Part shown: piece after piece, positions 9,400 through 18,384 of the stretch | Layout: every line of letters begins with the position of its first letter | How positions within the stretch are numbered: the first letter of the stretch is position 1 | The notes under the pieces: model-generated | What the model saw: the letters and a program-made list of their open reading frames with translations, nothing else | The model's database searches: none | What the model was told of the DNA's origin: nothing | Position numbers and translations under genes: made by a program | Source: Planctomycetota bacterium | GTDB lineage: Bacteria > Planctomycetota > GCA-002687715 > DRQF01 | Direction of reading: 5' to 3' | DNA length: 64,000 nucleotides | Assembly (NCBI GenBank): GCA_020639295.1 | Contig: JACKGY010000006.1 | Location: 372,001-436,000 of the forward strand

Positions 9400-10584
9400 T
9401 CAGGGTTCGCCGGAGATGGTGCGACGTTCTGCCTCGGTGAAGCGGATGCCGCGGAGCTTGAAGTCCTCGACGAAGGCCTGGCCGTCGACCGCGAGTTCCA
9501 GCGGAATCGCACCCGGCTCCACCCGGCCTTCGGCCTGCATGATCGACACGATACTGGCCGACCAGCCGGTGGTGCGCTGCATCGCCGAGAAGCCGGTGCG
9601 CTCGTCCTCGAAGTCCATGACCTCGAGCGTGGTCTTGTGCTCGTGGCCGTCGCGCTTGCCCTCCACGGTGACCCGGAGGACGACGAGGTCCTTGTCGCCG
9701 GGGAAGCTGAGCCGCGGGCTGACGATGGTGTGGAAGACGTCGCGCGGGATCACCTTGCTGCCGCCGACCTCGACCGGGCGGAGGTCGAGCAGGCCGAGGT
9801 CGTGCATGACCTTGAAGCGTTCGAAGTGACCGGGGTAGCGGACGGTCTTGTAGTCGTAGTTGCGGATCTTGCCCTCGAAGGTCCAGGGGCAGGTCGAGGT
9901 GCCGCCGGAGGTGACGAAGGCCTCGCAGCGCCCCACCGGCGGCTCGAAGTCGATCTCCTCCAGCTCGCTGAAGGTCTTGACCCGGGTGATGCGGCCGGCG
10001 CGCAGGAAGACGGCCTCGCCGAAGTACTCGTTGGTGAGGCCGGCGATGTTGAAGACCACCTTGTAGAAGAGCGGCGGTTTCGGGTCCTGGGGCAGGCCGC
10101 CGCAGCGGATGCGGACGCTCTCCACCGTGTCCAGGTCGCGCATGCCGTAGACCGCGAGGATGTTGCCGAGCCCCGGCGCCAGGCCGCAGTCGGGGATGAT
10201 GCTGACCCCGGCCTGCCGGGCCTCGTCGGACATCGACAGCACCCGCTTGGAGATGTCCGTGTTGCCGCCGAGGTCGCACATGTGCGCGCCGGCGTGGATG
10301 CAGGCCAGGGCGATGGTGGGATTGAAGAAGTAGGGCACGGCCGAGAGCAGGGCGCTGCTGCCGGCGATCTTGGTCTCGACCTCGCCACCGTCGCGCACGT
10401 CGATGCCGTCCGCGACCACCAGGTCGCTTTCCAGGAGGGCGTTGAGGCGATCCGCCATGGCCTCCGCCTGGCGGGCGTCGCGATCGAAGAGGCGGATGCA
10501 GTCGGCCTTGCCGAAGCGCGCCATGTCGTAGGCGGCGGCCGTCCCCTGGAGGCCGGCGCCCAGAACCGTGTAGGTGTGCCCCAT
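9400..10584 (-). CDS. Saccharopine dehydrogenase family NAD(P)-binding protein
   Basis: 394 aa. The N-terminus is a Rossmann fold with G-A-G-L-Q-G at residues 9-14 and an acidic residue at the end of strand 2 (RLFDRDA). The central part has the family's conserved signatures, including DLGGNTDIS and CGLAPGLGNILA. The length matches the 390-400 aa saccharopine dehydrogenase/lysine-ketoglutarate reductase-like group. Members act on amino acids in lysine metabolism or related reductions, but substrate cannot be read from sequence and no lysine pathway gene is adjacent. The gene is divergent from the operon that starts at 10765, and a TAAAAT stretch on the minus strand near 10647 could be its -10 box. 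Confidence 0.88.
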   Translation of the reverse strand: MGHTYTVLGAGLQGTAAAYDMARFGKADCIRLFDRDARQAEAMADRLNALLESDLVVADGIDVRDGGEVETKIAGSSALLSAVPYFFNPTIALACIHAGAHMCDLGGNTDISKRVLSMSDEARQAGVSIIPDCGLAPGLGNILAVYGMRDLDTVESVRIRCGGLPQDPKPPLFYKVVFNIAGLTNEYFGEAVFLRAGRITRVKTFSELEEIDFEPPVGRCEAFVTSGGTSTCPWTFEGKIRNYDYKTVRYPGHFERFKVMHDLGLLDLRPVEVGGSKVIPRDVFHTIVSPRLSFPGDKDLVVLRVTVEGKRDGHEHKTTLEVMDFEDERTGFSAMQRTTGWSASIVSIMQAEGRVEPGAIPLELAVDGQAFVEDFKLRGIRFTEAERRTISGEP

Positions 10585-10764
10585 CGTCTCGAGCCTTCTC
10601 CCGGTGTCTCCGGGGCCCCGCCCCGGGAATGAATCCGCGTCATTTTATGCCGTGAGCTTGCGCGCGGATAGCGGGAGGACCTTAACATGAGGATCGCGGT
10701 GGTCCGGTGGGGAGACGAAACCCCCGAGATGGAGCGCTCGAGACGGCCACCGCGGGAGGTCAAC

Positions 10765-11802
10765 ATGTCGAGGATCATCGTCGCCTGTCTTCTCCTCGCC
10801 GGCTCGTTCGCGATCGGCGCGTCGGCCCAGACCCGCCACGAGACCCTGGAGTTCAAGTCCGGCCGCCGGCTCAGCGGCGACGTGATCGAGGTCGAGGACG
10901 AGGCCTTCCTGATCGAACGCCGGATCGGCAAGGGCGTGGCCCGGGAGAAGGTGGCCTTCGCCGACCTCGAACCCGGCTCGCTCTATGCGGTGATGGTGAG
11001 CGCGTTGTCGCCGCTGGACCGCGAATCGCACCGCCGGATCGCCGACGTCGCCTTCGGCGCCGAGCTCTACCCCACCGCCCGCCGCCACTACCTGGCCTCC
11101 GTCCCGGCCGAGAGCACGCCCTTGGGTTCGCTGGCCGAGCGCATCCGCGACTGCGAGGCCCGCGACATCGCCCGCCTGATCGGCCGCGCCGAAGAGGAAC
11201 TCGACAAGGAGAACTTCGAGGCCGCCCGCCGGCAGGCGCTGCTGGTCATGCGCCGCTATCCGGAACGCGAGGAGGCGGCGACCATCCCCGCGCGCCTCGA
11301 GGAGATCAACCGCCGCTACGAGGCGGCCCGCCGCCGCGATCTGGCGCTGGAACGCAGCCGCCGCGAGCGCAGCGTCTACGAGAAGGCCGAGAAGGAGCTC
11401 GACAAGCTGGTCGGTGGCCTGGCCGCGGCCGAGAACCACGAGCGCCTCGCCCTGCGCGGCAGCGACCACTTCCGCAACTCGCTGGGTCGCTTCGAACGCG
11501 GCCTGAAGCAGCTCGACCTGGTCGAGCGCGAGGTCGTGGAGCTACGTCAATCGAGCATCCTGCCGCCGGAGCTGCGCGCCCGGCTCAACCAGATCGAGAA
11601 CGACCTGATCGCCCTGCAGATCCGCCTGCGCCTGCACGTCGCCAGCCTGTACACGGTGCGCGGCTCCTTCGGCACCGCCCTGGCCTGGACCAACGAGGCC
11701 CTGGCCTACGATCCGACCGACGGCCAGGCGCTCGAGAGCCGCGGCCGCATCGAGCAGGCGGCGGCCGCCGCCAGCGCCCGGGTGATCAGCCGCCAGCGCT
11801 GA
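10765..11802 (+). CDS. Secreted coiled-coil/TPR-like protein
   Basis: 345 aa. ATG at 10765 is preceded by GGGAGGT with good spacing and begins a clear signal peptide ending in ASAQ at about residues 20-22, so the in-frame ATG at 10687 is not used. Just after the signal peptide an FKSGRRLSGDVIEV stretch resembles a small beta barrel. Residues about 130-250 are strongly helical and charged, and the tail (TALAWTNEALAYDPTDGQALE) is like a TPR helix pair. Function unknown. It lies 92 bp upstream of a lipoprotein and the ECF sigma/anti-sigma pair on the same strand and may belong to that unit. Confidence 0.78.
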   Translation: MSRIIVACLLLAGSFAIGASAQTRHETLEFKSGRRLSGDVIEVEDEAFLIERRIGKGVAREKVAFADLEPGSLYAVMVSALSPLDRESHRRIADVAFGAELYPTARRHYLASVPAESTPLGSLAERIRDCEARDIARLIGRAEEELDKENFEAARRQALLVMRRYPEREEAATIPARLEEINRRYEAARRRDLALERSRRERSVYEKAEKELDKLVGGLAAAENHERLALRGSDHFRNSLGRFERGLKQLDLVEREVVELRQSSILPPELRARLNQIENDLIALQIRLRLHVASLYTVRGSFGTALAWTNEALAYDPTDGQALESRGRIEQAAAAASARVISRQR

Positions 11803-11894
11803 GTCGAAGGCCTCGTCGGCGATTTTCTCCGCTCGGCCGTAGCCGATCCGGGCCCGCGCGACGTCTCCGGGGTGAACCGAACCGGAGCACGACC

Positions 11895-12905
11895 ATGACC
11901 AGGACCGGCCTCGTCCTCACCTTCCTGCTGCTGGCGACCCTGCCCGGCTGCCTCAAGCGCCGCGAGATCCTGAGCATCGACGCCACGGGCCGGATCGAGG
12001 TCCGTCACGAGATCAGCGGCGACCGCGGCGACCTCGACGGGGGCGCGGCGGCCCTGCCCGCGGCGCCGCTCTGGCGCACGAGCCGGAGCGAACGCCGCCG
12101 CGACGACGGCGAGGAGGAGGTGATCCTCCGGGCCGAGGCCGACTTCACCGGCGCCGAGGCCCTGCCCGGGTCCTTCTCGACCGGCGCCGGGGCCCTCCGT
12201 TTCGAGACCAGCCTGGTACCGACCAGCGAGAGCCGGGACCGGCGCGTCTTCCTGTTCCGCCGCCGTTACCGGGCCCGCCCCTGGGCCGACTACGCCCGGC
12301 TCTTCCGCCGGCTCGTTCCCGAGGATCTCCGCGATCGGTTCCGGCGGCCGGAGGATCTGGGCAAGCTCGAGGGGCCGGACCGGGAACGCGGCCTCCAGGT
12401 GCTCGTCGACTACGAGGTCGCCAAGATGGTCCGCTGGACCCGTGAGGCGCTGGAGCGCTTGCCGCTGCACTCGGCCGAGGTCCGCATCCTGGCCGGCGAC
12501 CGGGCCCAGGAGGCGCTCGAGGCCTGGCGGCGTCGCGAGCTCGACCCCGCGGCCGTCGCCGCGCTGCGGGCCCTGGACGAGGGCGCGATGGTGGCCCGTT
12601 GCGAGACCCTCCTCGCCGCCGCCGAGGGCGTCTTGCGCGCCGCGGTGGCGGAGGTGGCCGCCCCCCATCCGGACTGGGACGCGGCCAGCTTCGAGCGCCT
12701 GCGCGCCGAGGCGAAGCGGGACTTCGAGGTGACCGAGGATCTCCAGGACGAGAGCTTCGAGCTGATCCTGCGCCTGCCCGGGCGCGTGCTCTCCGCCGGC
12801 GGCGGCGAGGCGACCGACGAGGGCCTGGTCTTCCGCTTCGAGGGCCGGGACCTCCTCGATCGCGATCAGCTGATCGAGGTCCTCTACGAGCTGCCGAGGC
12901 CCTGA
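11895..12905 (+). CDS. Predicted lipoprotein, function unknown
   Basis: 336 aa. The ATG at 11895 starts a lipoprotein signal peptide with the lipobox L-P-G-C, so Cys19 should be lipidated. The mature protein is rich in R, E, D and A with no motif I recognise; residues 60-130 look beta-rich and the rest mostly helical. It ends 8 bp before the ECF sigma factor gene, so the two are likely co-transcribed, and the lipoprotein could be an envelope-stress target or sensor of that sigma factor. This role is inferred only from position. Confidence 0.78.
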   Translation: MTRTGLVLTFLLLATLPGCLKRREILSIDATGRIEVRHEISGDRGDLDGGAAALPAAPLWRTSRSERRRDDGEEEVILRAEADFTGAEALPGSFSTGAGALRFETSLVPTSESRDRRVFLFRRRYRARPWADYARLFRRLVPEDLRDRFRRPEDLGKLEGPDRERGLQVLVDYEVAKMVRWTREALERLPLHSAEVRILAGDRAQEALEAWRRRELDPAAVAALRALDEGAMVARCETLLAAAEGVLRAAVAEVAAPHPDWDAASFERLRAEAKRDFEVTEDLQDESFELILRLPGRVLSAGGGEATDEGLVFRFEGRDLLDRDQLIEVLYELPRP

Positions 12906-12913
12906 TCCCCGCC

Positions 12914-13417
12914 ATGACCGACCTGGACACACGGATCCTTCGCCACCAGGCGGAACTCCAGCGCCTCGCGGCGCGCATCCTCCACGATGCCGAGGAGGCC
13001 CGCGAGGTGGTGCAGGACGCCTTCGTCGCCCTCGACGCCGCCGGTCGGGGCGTACCCGAACCGGCGGTCCGTGCCTGGCTGATCCGGGTCACGACCCGCA
13101 AGGCCCTCGATCGCCGACGCCACCACGCGCGCCGGCCGCGCCAGCTCCTGGGGCAGGCCGCGACGGAACTGGTCGACCCGCGCCCGGTCTCGAGCGGCAC
13201 CACGGCGAAGGGCCCGGAGCTCGCCCGGGCCTTCGCCCGCCTCTCGCCCCGTCAGGCCCGGGTGCTGCGGGCCCGCCTGGTGGAGGGTTCGAGCTTCGTC
13301 GCCATCGCCGAGGCCCTGGGCATCAGCGAGGGCGCCACCAAGACCCACTTCAGCCGCGGCCTGCGCCGCCTGCGCGCGCTGCTCGATCACGAGGGAGGCG
13401 ACGATGCCACACGATGA
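12914..13417 (+). CDS. ECF-type RNA polymerase sigma factor
   Basis: 167 aa, the usual size of a minimal ECF sigma factor. Region 2 is seen in ILHDAEEAREVVQDAFVAL (about residues 21-39), followed by an AWLIRVTTRKALDRRR stretch. After a short linker, region 4 has the helix-turn-helix FVAIAEALGISEGATKTHF (about 130-148) ending in the typical RGLRRLRALL. It directs RNA polymerase to a stress or envelope regulon. The start overlaps nothing upstream, and the 3' end overlaps the anti-sigma gene by 14 bp, a common arrangement that keeps the pair in balance. I cannot assign an ECF subgroup. Confidence 0.93.
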   Translation: MTDLDTRILRHQAELQRLAARILHDAEEAREVVQDAFVALDAAGRGVPEPAVRAWLIRVTTRKALDRRRHHARRPRQLLGQAATELVDPRPVSSGTTAKGPELARAFARLSPRQARVLRARLVEGSSFVAIAEALGISEGATKTHFSRGLRRLRALLDHEGGDDATR

Positions 13418-13787
13418 GATCCTCGACCTGCTGCCGCTCTACCTCCTGGGCGAACTCGACCGGGAGACCGAGGAGCGGATCGGCGCGCATCTCGAGTCCT
13501 GCGCCACCTGTAGCGCCGAGCTGGCGGCCCTGGCCGACTGCGCGCGCGCGGTCGAGGAGATGCCGCCGCCGGCGAGCCGAACGCGAGGGCCGCTTCTGCG
13601 CGCCGCCGCGCTGATCGCCGCCTTCCTCCTCGGCATGGCGGTCGAGACCCTGCGCCGACCCGCCGCCGAGCCGCCGCGGCGCGGTTCGGACCCGATCAGC
13701 GCGGCGACCGCCGCCGATCGGCGCGACCTCGATGCCGCGCCCAACGGCCTGGCGCGGCTCCTGCTCGCCAGCCGCCGTCTGCCCTGA
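13404..13787 (+). CDS. Zinc-finger anti-sigma factor, single membrane segment
   Basis: 127 aa. The N-terminal domain carries H-x3-C-x2-C (H29, C33, C36 in AHLESCATC), the signature of zinc-associated anti-sigma factors that hold an ECF sigma factor inactive. A membrane helix follows at about residues 65-84 (LLRAAALIAAFLLGMAVETL), leaving a short basic external tail. The ATG at 13404 has GGGAGG upstream within the sigma gene. Its overlap with the sigma gene makes the cognate pairing near certain. The external domain is very short, so signal sensing may need another protein, perhaps the lipoprotein at 11895. Confidence 0.92.
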   Translation: MPHDEILDLLPLYLLGELDRETEERIGAHLESCATCSAELAALADCARAVEEMPPPASRTRGPLLRAAALIAAFLLGMAVETLRRPAAEPPRRGSDPISAATAADRRDLDAAPNGLARLLLASRRLP

Positions 13788-13793
13788 CGCGGG

Positions 13794-14612
13794 TCAGCGA
13801 TTGAGGTGGTAGTTGGCCGCGCCACGCGCGACCTTGCGCTCGACGTGCCGGCGCATGCGCGCCGCCTTCGCGGCGATGGCGCGGACGAGGGCGCGATGGC
13901 GCCGCAGGTCCTCGGCCAGATAGCGCCGCAGGAAGCGCAGCCTGCCGAAGGCTCCGATCACCCGGGCCGGGGTCGAGAACTCGAGCGCGGCCAGATCCTT
14001 CACCCGCCAGCGGCGCGAGACCCGCGGCCGGAGATCGGCGCGGTCGAGGTCCATGACGAAGATCCGTTCCGGATCGGCGCCGAGCCGGAGGTGGCCGAGG
14101 TAGAAGTCGCGGTGGTTGACGCCCCCGGCATGCAGGCGACGGAGGATCGTGGCGAGCCGGCACGCGAGGGGCTCACGCGTCGCCGGGGAGACGCCTTCGC
14201 GGCAGAGGATCTCCTCGAGGCTCCGAGTCTCGGGCAAGGCGAGGGTGACCAGGGCAGCCCGGCGGACCAGGCCGAAGCGGGACTCTTCCAGCACCGCCAG
14301 GACGCGCGCGGCATCGATCCCGAGTTCGGCGAGCCGGCACAGGGCCCGGCCCTCGCGACTCGCTCCGGACCGCCAACCGCGCCCGCCGAGCCGGGCCTTC
14401 AGGGCCGCGGCGACGGGCAGCCGGAAGTAGCGTTTGACGTAGACGAGACGGCCGTCGGGAAGGGTCAGGCGATGCACCTGCCGCTCGGCGAGCCGGGTCT
14501 TGACCGGCTCCAGGTCCTCCCGTCCGAGCAGGGCCGCGAGGTCGAGAAGCCCCGCAGCGGCGAGGCCCTCACGATGATCGGGATCCACCTGGATCACGCG
14601 CAACGAGCACAT
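13794..14612 (-). CDS. Lipopolysaccharide core kinase-like protein (WaaP/Kdo kinase family)
   Basis: 272 aa with a eukaryotic-type kinase fold. Visible elements are a candidate ATP-binding lysine (VYVKRYF, K60), the catalytic loop NHRDFYLGHL with D169, and the metal-binding DLD at 188-190 (VMDLDRAD). N-H-R-D-F-Y is characteristic of WaaP and KdkA, which phosphorylate sugars of the lipopolysaccharide inner core on the cytoplasmic side. It implies a Gram-negative envelope with phosphorylated core sugars; no other LPS gene is adjacent. The stop is only 7 bp from the end of the anti-sigma gene on the opposite strand. The ATG at 14612 lies 16 bp from a MITE-like element. Confidence 0.88.
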   Translation of the reverse strand: MCSLRVIQVDPDHREGLAAAGLLDLAALLGREDLEPVKTRLAERQVHRLTLPDGRLVYVKRYFRLPVAAALKARLGGRGWRSGASREGRALCRLAELGIDAARVLAVLEESRFGLVRRAALVTLALPETRSLEEILCREGVSPATREPLACRLATILRRLHAGGVNHRDFYLGHLRLGADPERIFVMDLDRADLRPRVSRRWRVKDLAALEFSTPARVIGAFGRLRFLRRYLAEDLRRHRALVRAIAAKAARMRRHVERKVARGAANYHLNR

Positions 14613-14627
14613 GCCCGAACGATACCA

Positions 14628-14786
14628 CGTTCGGAATCAGTCATCTTCTTTCGGACTGCCGCCCAATTGCGGCCAAGAACCACTCCGATGGTGTCCCTCG
14701 TATCCCCGCTCCGGTCGAGCGTCGTGGAGTCGGCCTGTGCTGCGGCTCGTTCATCGCGGCCCGAAAAAGACGACTGACGCCGTACG
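14628..14786. mobile_element. MITE-like element 1, 159 bp
   Basis: Inverted ends: the left end contains CAGTCATCTTCTTTCGG (14638-14654) and the reverse complement of the right end contains CAGTCGTCTTTTTCGG. Pairing extends outward through CGTTCGGAAT on the left and CGTACGGCGT on the reversed right. The interior has no ORF. The same ends bound the element at 18511-18741, but the interiors differ. It fills the gap between the WaaP-like gene and the stop codon of the beta-helix gene. No transposase with matching ends is in the window. Confidence 0.7.
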
Positions 14787-14787
14787 A

Positions 14788-16557
14788 TCAGCGGGCGTGC
14801 AGCGTGATCGCGTTGGTGATGCGGAGTGGCCCCGCGCCCTCGGCGACGAGACCCTGCAGGGTCATCGTGATCGGGAAGGGGACGGCGGCGCCAGTCACCG
14901 ACCAGGGCGTCGGCGTCGAGCTGAGAAGCCCTGATGCCGGAGCGAGCAGGTTGTTGGTCATGGTGAACAGCAGAGGATCGCCGGCGCTGACGAGATGAGG
15001 TCTGAAGGCCATCGTGCCGCCGGCGAACGGGATCGAGAATGCCTCGGCCGGACGCGGCACGCCGAGGTAACCCCAGAGAATGAAGGGAGCCGTCCCGCCC
15101 GGGCTCGGGTCCGCCATCGCCAGGGTGCAGGTCGTGCCGGCGTCGATCGCCACCGTGCGTCGCAGGCCGCCGCTCGTGCCGTTGAAGCTGAGGATGTCCG
15201 GCGTCGTGGTGGTTCCCGCGTAGGCCGGACCCGGGTCGAGGACCTGCGCCTCGTAGCAGCCGATGTCCGGTGCGGCGCCGACGATGCGGGAAGCGCCGGC
15301 AAGGTCGAGCATGGGGAGGGTCGAACCGGGCCTGCCGGCGTCGACTCCGGGCGAGCCGGGAAGCAGCCCGAAGTCGCCGCCATCGGGATCCCGGAATCCG
15401 GCCGCGAGACCGATCATCGAATCGGTCTCCATGATGACCGGCATGCTGAAATTGCCACTGGTGAAGTAGGTCGGGACCGTGAACCAGCTCGACTCCAGGA
15501 GGCAATTCTCCAGGTAGTAGGTCCGGACGCCGACGTCGAAGCTCAGCTCGATCCGGTCATCGTCGTTCCCCGAGATCAGGACCGAGTCGAAGTGGGCGGG
15601 ATTCGCACCGCCGAGGTGACGGATCAGACCGAATTGCGGCGCCCGGGACCGATTCGCCGTGAAGGTCGAACGGCTGACGGTGGTGTTTCCCCAGAGGTCG
15701 AGGACGGGACCGAGTTCGGTCTCGCAGTCGACGAAGAGGCAGTCGGCGATCGTCCCGGAGTCGGGGCTCGAGCCGGCGGTGCATTCGATCAGCGCGCAGG
15801 TCGCCAGGAAGGTCGGATTCACCGTGGCGCGAACGTGGTTGCAGTCGCGAAACACGCAGCGCTTCACGCTCGTGTTGCCGCCCGCGAAGAGCTGCCCGCC
15901 GCGGTGCCCCTCGAAGAGGCAGTCCTCGAATCTCCCCTCCTGGATGTCGCCGGCGAAGAGTGCTCCAGACGGGTCCTTCGGCGAGGCGCCGGGATCGACC
16001 CCGATCGTGAGATTCCTGAAGGTGCTGCGTACGACCGAGAGGACGGGGAAAGCTCCGAAGAAGGAACCGAACCTCCCGGACTGATCTTGGACCGCGCAGT
16101 CGATGAAGTCGCTGTCCACGATCTCGAGTTCGCCGAGTCCGAGATAGAGCTGGCCGTTCCAGTGCTCGATGCGGACGTTTCGGAGCGTCAGGCGGCCCAT
16201 GCTTCCGGACCAGAAGATCGCCAGCTGCTCATAGAAGGGCGGCATGAGCATGGTGATCCTGAGATCCTCGATCGTCACGTGCCGGGGTGAACCGAGGTCG
16301 GAGCAGACGATGAAGGCGATGCCGCGAGCCGCCCAGTCGAGCGTGGTCGCGTTCTTGCCGGCGCCGCGCAGGGTGATGCTCTTCCCGTTGACCGCCAGGG
16401 CCTCGTTGAAGACGCCGCTTTCGAGCTGAACGATGTCGCCATCGGCCGCGGCGTCGATCGCCGACTGGATGGTCGGGTAGCTCGCCGAGGGGACCTTGAG
16501 GGTGACCTGCGCCGAAGTGCAGACCGTGATGAGCAAGAGGGCGGCGAGGTGGCGCAT
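14788..16557 (-). CDS. Secreted right-handed beta-helix protein with C-terminal module
   Basis: 589 aa. ATG at 16557 starts a signal peptide (LAALLLITVCTSAQ). About residues 20-420 show the repeating pattern of a parallel beta-helix: YPTIQSAIDAAADGDIVQL is the classic pectate-lyase-like opening, followed by many short strands with V/I-x-x-S/C-x-F and GNxTxVxxCVFxDC turns. These proteins bind or cleave polysaccharides or act as surface fibres; I see no clear catalytic residues. The last 120 or so residues form a separate beta-rich module ending in GPLRITNAITL, similar in style to the end of the subtilase at 40000. That kind of tail is common on exported proteins of Planctomycetota. The frame is open to 16650 but has no signal peptide from there. 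Confidence 0.82.
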   Translation of the reverse strand: MRHLAALLLITVCTSAQVTLKVPSASYPTIQSAIDAAADGDIVQLESGVFNEALAVNGKSITLRGAGKNATTLDWAARGIAFIVCSDLGSPRHVTIEDLRITMLMPPFYEQLAIFWSGSMGRLTLRNVRIEHWNGQLYLGLGELEIVDSDFIDCAVQDQSGRFGSFFGAFPVLSVVRSTFRNLTIGVDPGASPKDPSGALFAGDIQEGRFEDCLFEGHRGGQLFAGGNTSVKRCVFRDCNHVRATVNPTFLATCALIECTAGSSPDSGTIADCLFVDCETELGPVLDLWGNTTVSRSTFTANRSRAPQFGLIRHLGGANPAHFDSVLISGNDDDRIELSFDVGVRTYYLENCLLESSWFTVPTYFTSGNFSMPVIMETDSMIGLAAGFRDPDGGDFGLLPGSPGVDAGRPGSTLPMLDLAGASRIVGAAPDIGCYEAQVLDPGPAYAGTTTTPDILSFNGTSGGLRRTVAIDAGTTCTLAMADPSPGGTAPFILWGYLGVPRPAEAFSIPFAGGTMAFRPHLVSAGDPLLFTMTNNLLAPASGLLSSTPTPWSVTGAAVPFPITMTLQGLVAEGAGPLRITNAITLHAR

Positions 16558-16983
16558 GTCGTTCCTCCCGAGGGCGTATCCTTGCGGTCTTCGCGGAGTC
16601 GATCTTCCGATGTCGGTTGCGATGGTCTCCGGTGGTGGTCGACCCGACATCGAGGCTACCCCGAGGCAGTCGCCCAGCCGCCAGCCGAGCCACTGTTACT
16701 CACGTTCCACCACTCCGGACCGGATAGTGTACGGCATCGGTGTACGGCCTCTGGCAGCAATTCTGGGTCTTCCGGTCCACTCGCGGGCATTGAACCAGGC
16801 TGACGGCGCCCACCGATGCCTTGCTTCGGTCGAGGGTCGAGGATTGGGCTCCCTGCCGTGGCTCGCGCCGCCTCGATCCGGGACGTCAGGCTCCGGAGAC
16901 CCTCGGCTCCCATCGTGAGCGACGCGGTGGCGGCGCTCGTCGCGCGGTCCTGAGGACGAGGACTGACGCCGGGCGAGGATCGG
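16558..16983. other. Intergenic region of 426 bp, mostly repeat-derived
   Basis: It holds MITE-like element 3 (about 16755-16971) plus about 200 bp upstream of the beta-helix gene. The string GTGTACGGC occurs twice at about 16728-16748. A GGTCATCTTCCCGG stretch at 16983 resembles the inverted ends of the MITE family and includes the stop codon of the neighbouring minus-strand gene. No small ORF is convincing. Confidence 0.5.
16755..16971. mobile_element. MITE-like element 3, degenerate, about 215 bp
   Basis: The interior aligns with the element at 18511-18741: GCCTTGCTTCGGTCGAGGG here against GCCTTGCTTGGGTCGAGGG there, and ATCCGGGACGTCAGGC against ACCCGGGACGTCAGGC. The right end GACTGACGCCG is kept; the left inverted end is decayed (CAGCAATTCTGGGTCTTCCGG-like). 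It has the same size class as element 2 and no coding capacity. Confidence 0.6.
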
Positions 16984-18384
16984 TCATCTTCCCGGCGAGA
17001 CGACTGCGCCGTGCTTCTTCCGGATGTCCTCGATGCTGACCGGCAGGGAACAGGCTCCCTCGTCAGCGATGAGCAGGACGTCGGCTTCGTCTCCGATTCG
17101 AACGATCGAATCGAGACGCTGCAACTCGACTCTCAGCACTGCGCTCTTGGCCCACTCGTGCACGAAGTGCGGACGGTACTTGTCGAGGCGCTGGAAGTCC
17201 ATCATCACCTTGTCGGCAATGGCGCCCGAGATCGAATGCAGGCCAAGGGCCTCGAAGAGAGCGATCATCGCCGCGTTGTCGGTCCAGTAGTCCCTCTCGA
17301 CCTCATCGGCTCGCGATTGATCGATCACGAGCCGCGTGCGCAGATAGCAGTCGTGCAAGGCCACGCCGGAGTGGTTTCGAAGCACCAGAACCACGTCACC
17401 ATCCACCACTTCGCATGAGACGGTGATGCCGTCGGGTTTGGGAAGGGACGGACGCACGCCTTTCAGCACCTCTTCTTCCAGCCGTCGGCACAGGGTGTTC
17501 GTGCTCCTCTGCGCGAGAATGAGGGCGCCCAACCGCCTGGCCTGATCTCTCGAGTGCGCCTCGAACGGCGCCGAGAGGATCTCGACGATCGACCTGAGCG
17601 ATGGGTCGCCATCGTCCGGGACCAGGGCCTTCTTGAAGGCCGCCTTGAAGATCTCCCTCGGAATCCGGTCGCGGCACTCGAGGTCTTCGGCCGGCGTCGG
17701 CGATTCGCGCTCGCCGGCGAAGGAGGCCAGCTCGAGCAGTGTCGCGGAACCATCGCGAACGACGGCATTCTTGCTGTGGGTCAGCGACTTCAGCAGCGCG
17801 TAATCCCGACCGGTCAGATAGCGCCGGCCGTCGATGGTGACGTTCCCCGACCACTGCTGGAGGAGTTGATGAACTTCGTCCGGGTCGGTGATCACGCTCC
17901 TCAAGTATGCCGGCTTGATCGCGACCGATTCGCCGACCCACCTCGCCGAGGTCTTCAGATCATCCGGCGTGCCGATGACCCTCAGATCGACGAGGGAGGA
18001 GCCCTCGGCATCGACTCTTCCGGTCATCGACAGCACGCCCCCGGCGACCTCGGATGCCGAAGCTCTCGTACAGGTCTGGCGCTGATCGATCCTCACTGAC
18101 CGGTCCTCCGGCGAGTACTCGAGCGAGAGGGCCACGGTCACCAACGGTCCGTTGGGCTGGGTCGAGTTCTCGAACCCGTCGTAGCGATTGCCGTGGCGGG
18201 CAACGAGCACGAGCTTCGACTTGTATGCGACGTTTCGGTCGATGCAGGTCACGATCCAGGTTCCGAGTCGCGGAGCGGCGTGGTCCTCGTCCTTGCGATC
18301 CGGGCGCGTCTCCTGCTGGCTTGAACCGGGAGCCGCCAGCAGAGTCCAAGACACCATGGCAAACACGATGAGCAGTCTTCTCAT
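16984..18384 (-). CDS. Secreted protein of unknown function
   Basis: 466 aa. ATG at 18384 begins a signal peptide (LLIVFAMVSWTLLAAPGSSQ). The mature protein starts with a beta-rich domain of about 120 residues (LGTWIVTCID, then YKSKLVLVARHGNRYDGF), followed by a mostly helical section with DPDEVHQLLQQW and HSKNAVVRDGSATLLELA. The latter resembles one or two HEAT-like helical repeats, but I do not recognise the family. It stands alone between two MITE-like elements. The stop codon at 16984 falls in a sequence resembling a MITE end, so the 3' end may have been altered by insertion. Confidence 0.72.
   Translation of the reverse strand: MRRLLIVFAMVSWTLLAAPGSSQQETRPDRKDEDHAAPRLGTWIVTCIDRNVAYKSKLVLVARHGNRYDGFENSTQPNGPLVTVALSLEYSPEDRSVRIDQRQTCTRASASEVAGGVLSMTGRVDAEGSSLVDLRVIGTPDDLKTSARWVGESVAIKPAYLRSVITDPDEVHQLLQQWSGNVTIDGRRYLTGRDYALLKSLTHSKNAVVRDGSATLLELASFAGERESPTPAEDLECRDRIPREIFKAAFKKALVPDDGDPSLRSIVEILSAPFEAHSRDQARRLGALILAQRSTNTLCRRLEEEVLKGVRPSLPKPDGITVSCEVVDGDVVLVLRNHSGVALHDCYLRTRLVIDQSRADEVERDYWTDNAAMIALFEALGLHSISGAIADKVMMDFQRLDKYRPHFVHEWAKSAVLRVELQRLDSIVRIGDEADVLLIADEGACSLPVSIEDIRKKHGAVVSPGR

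Noticed and set aside
7960..10632. Long plus-strand open frame of 890 codons
   Set aside because: Antisense to the coiled-coil and saccharopine dehydrogenase-like genes, which have clear protein features on the other strand.
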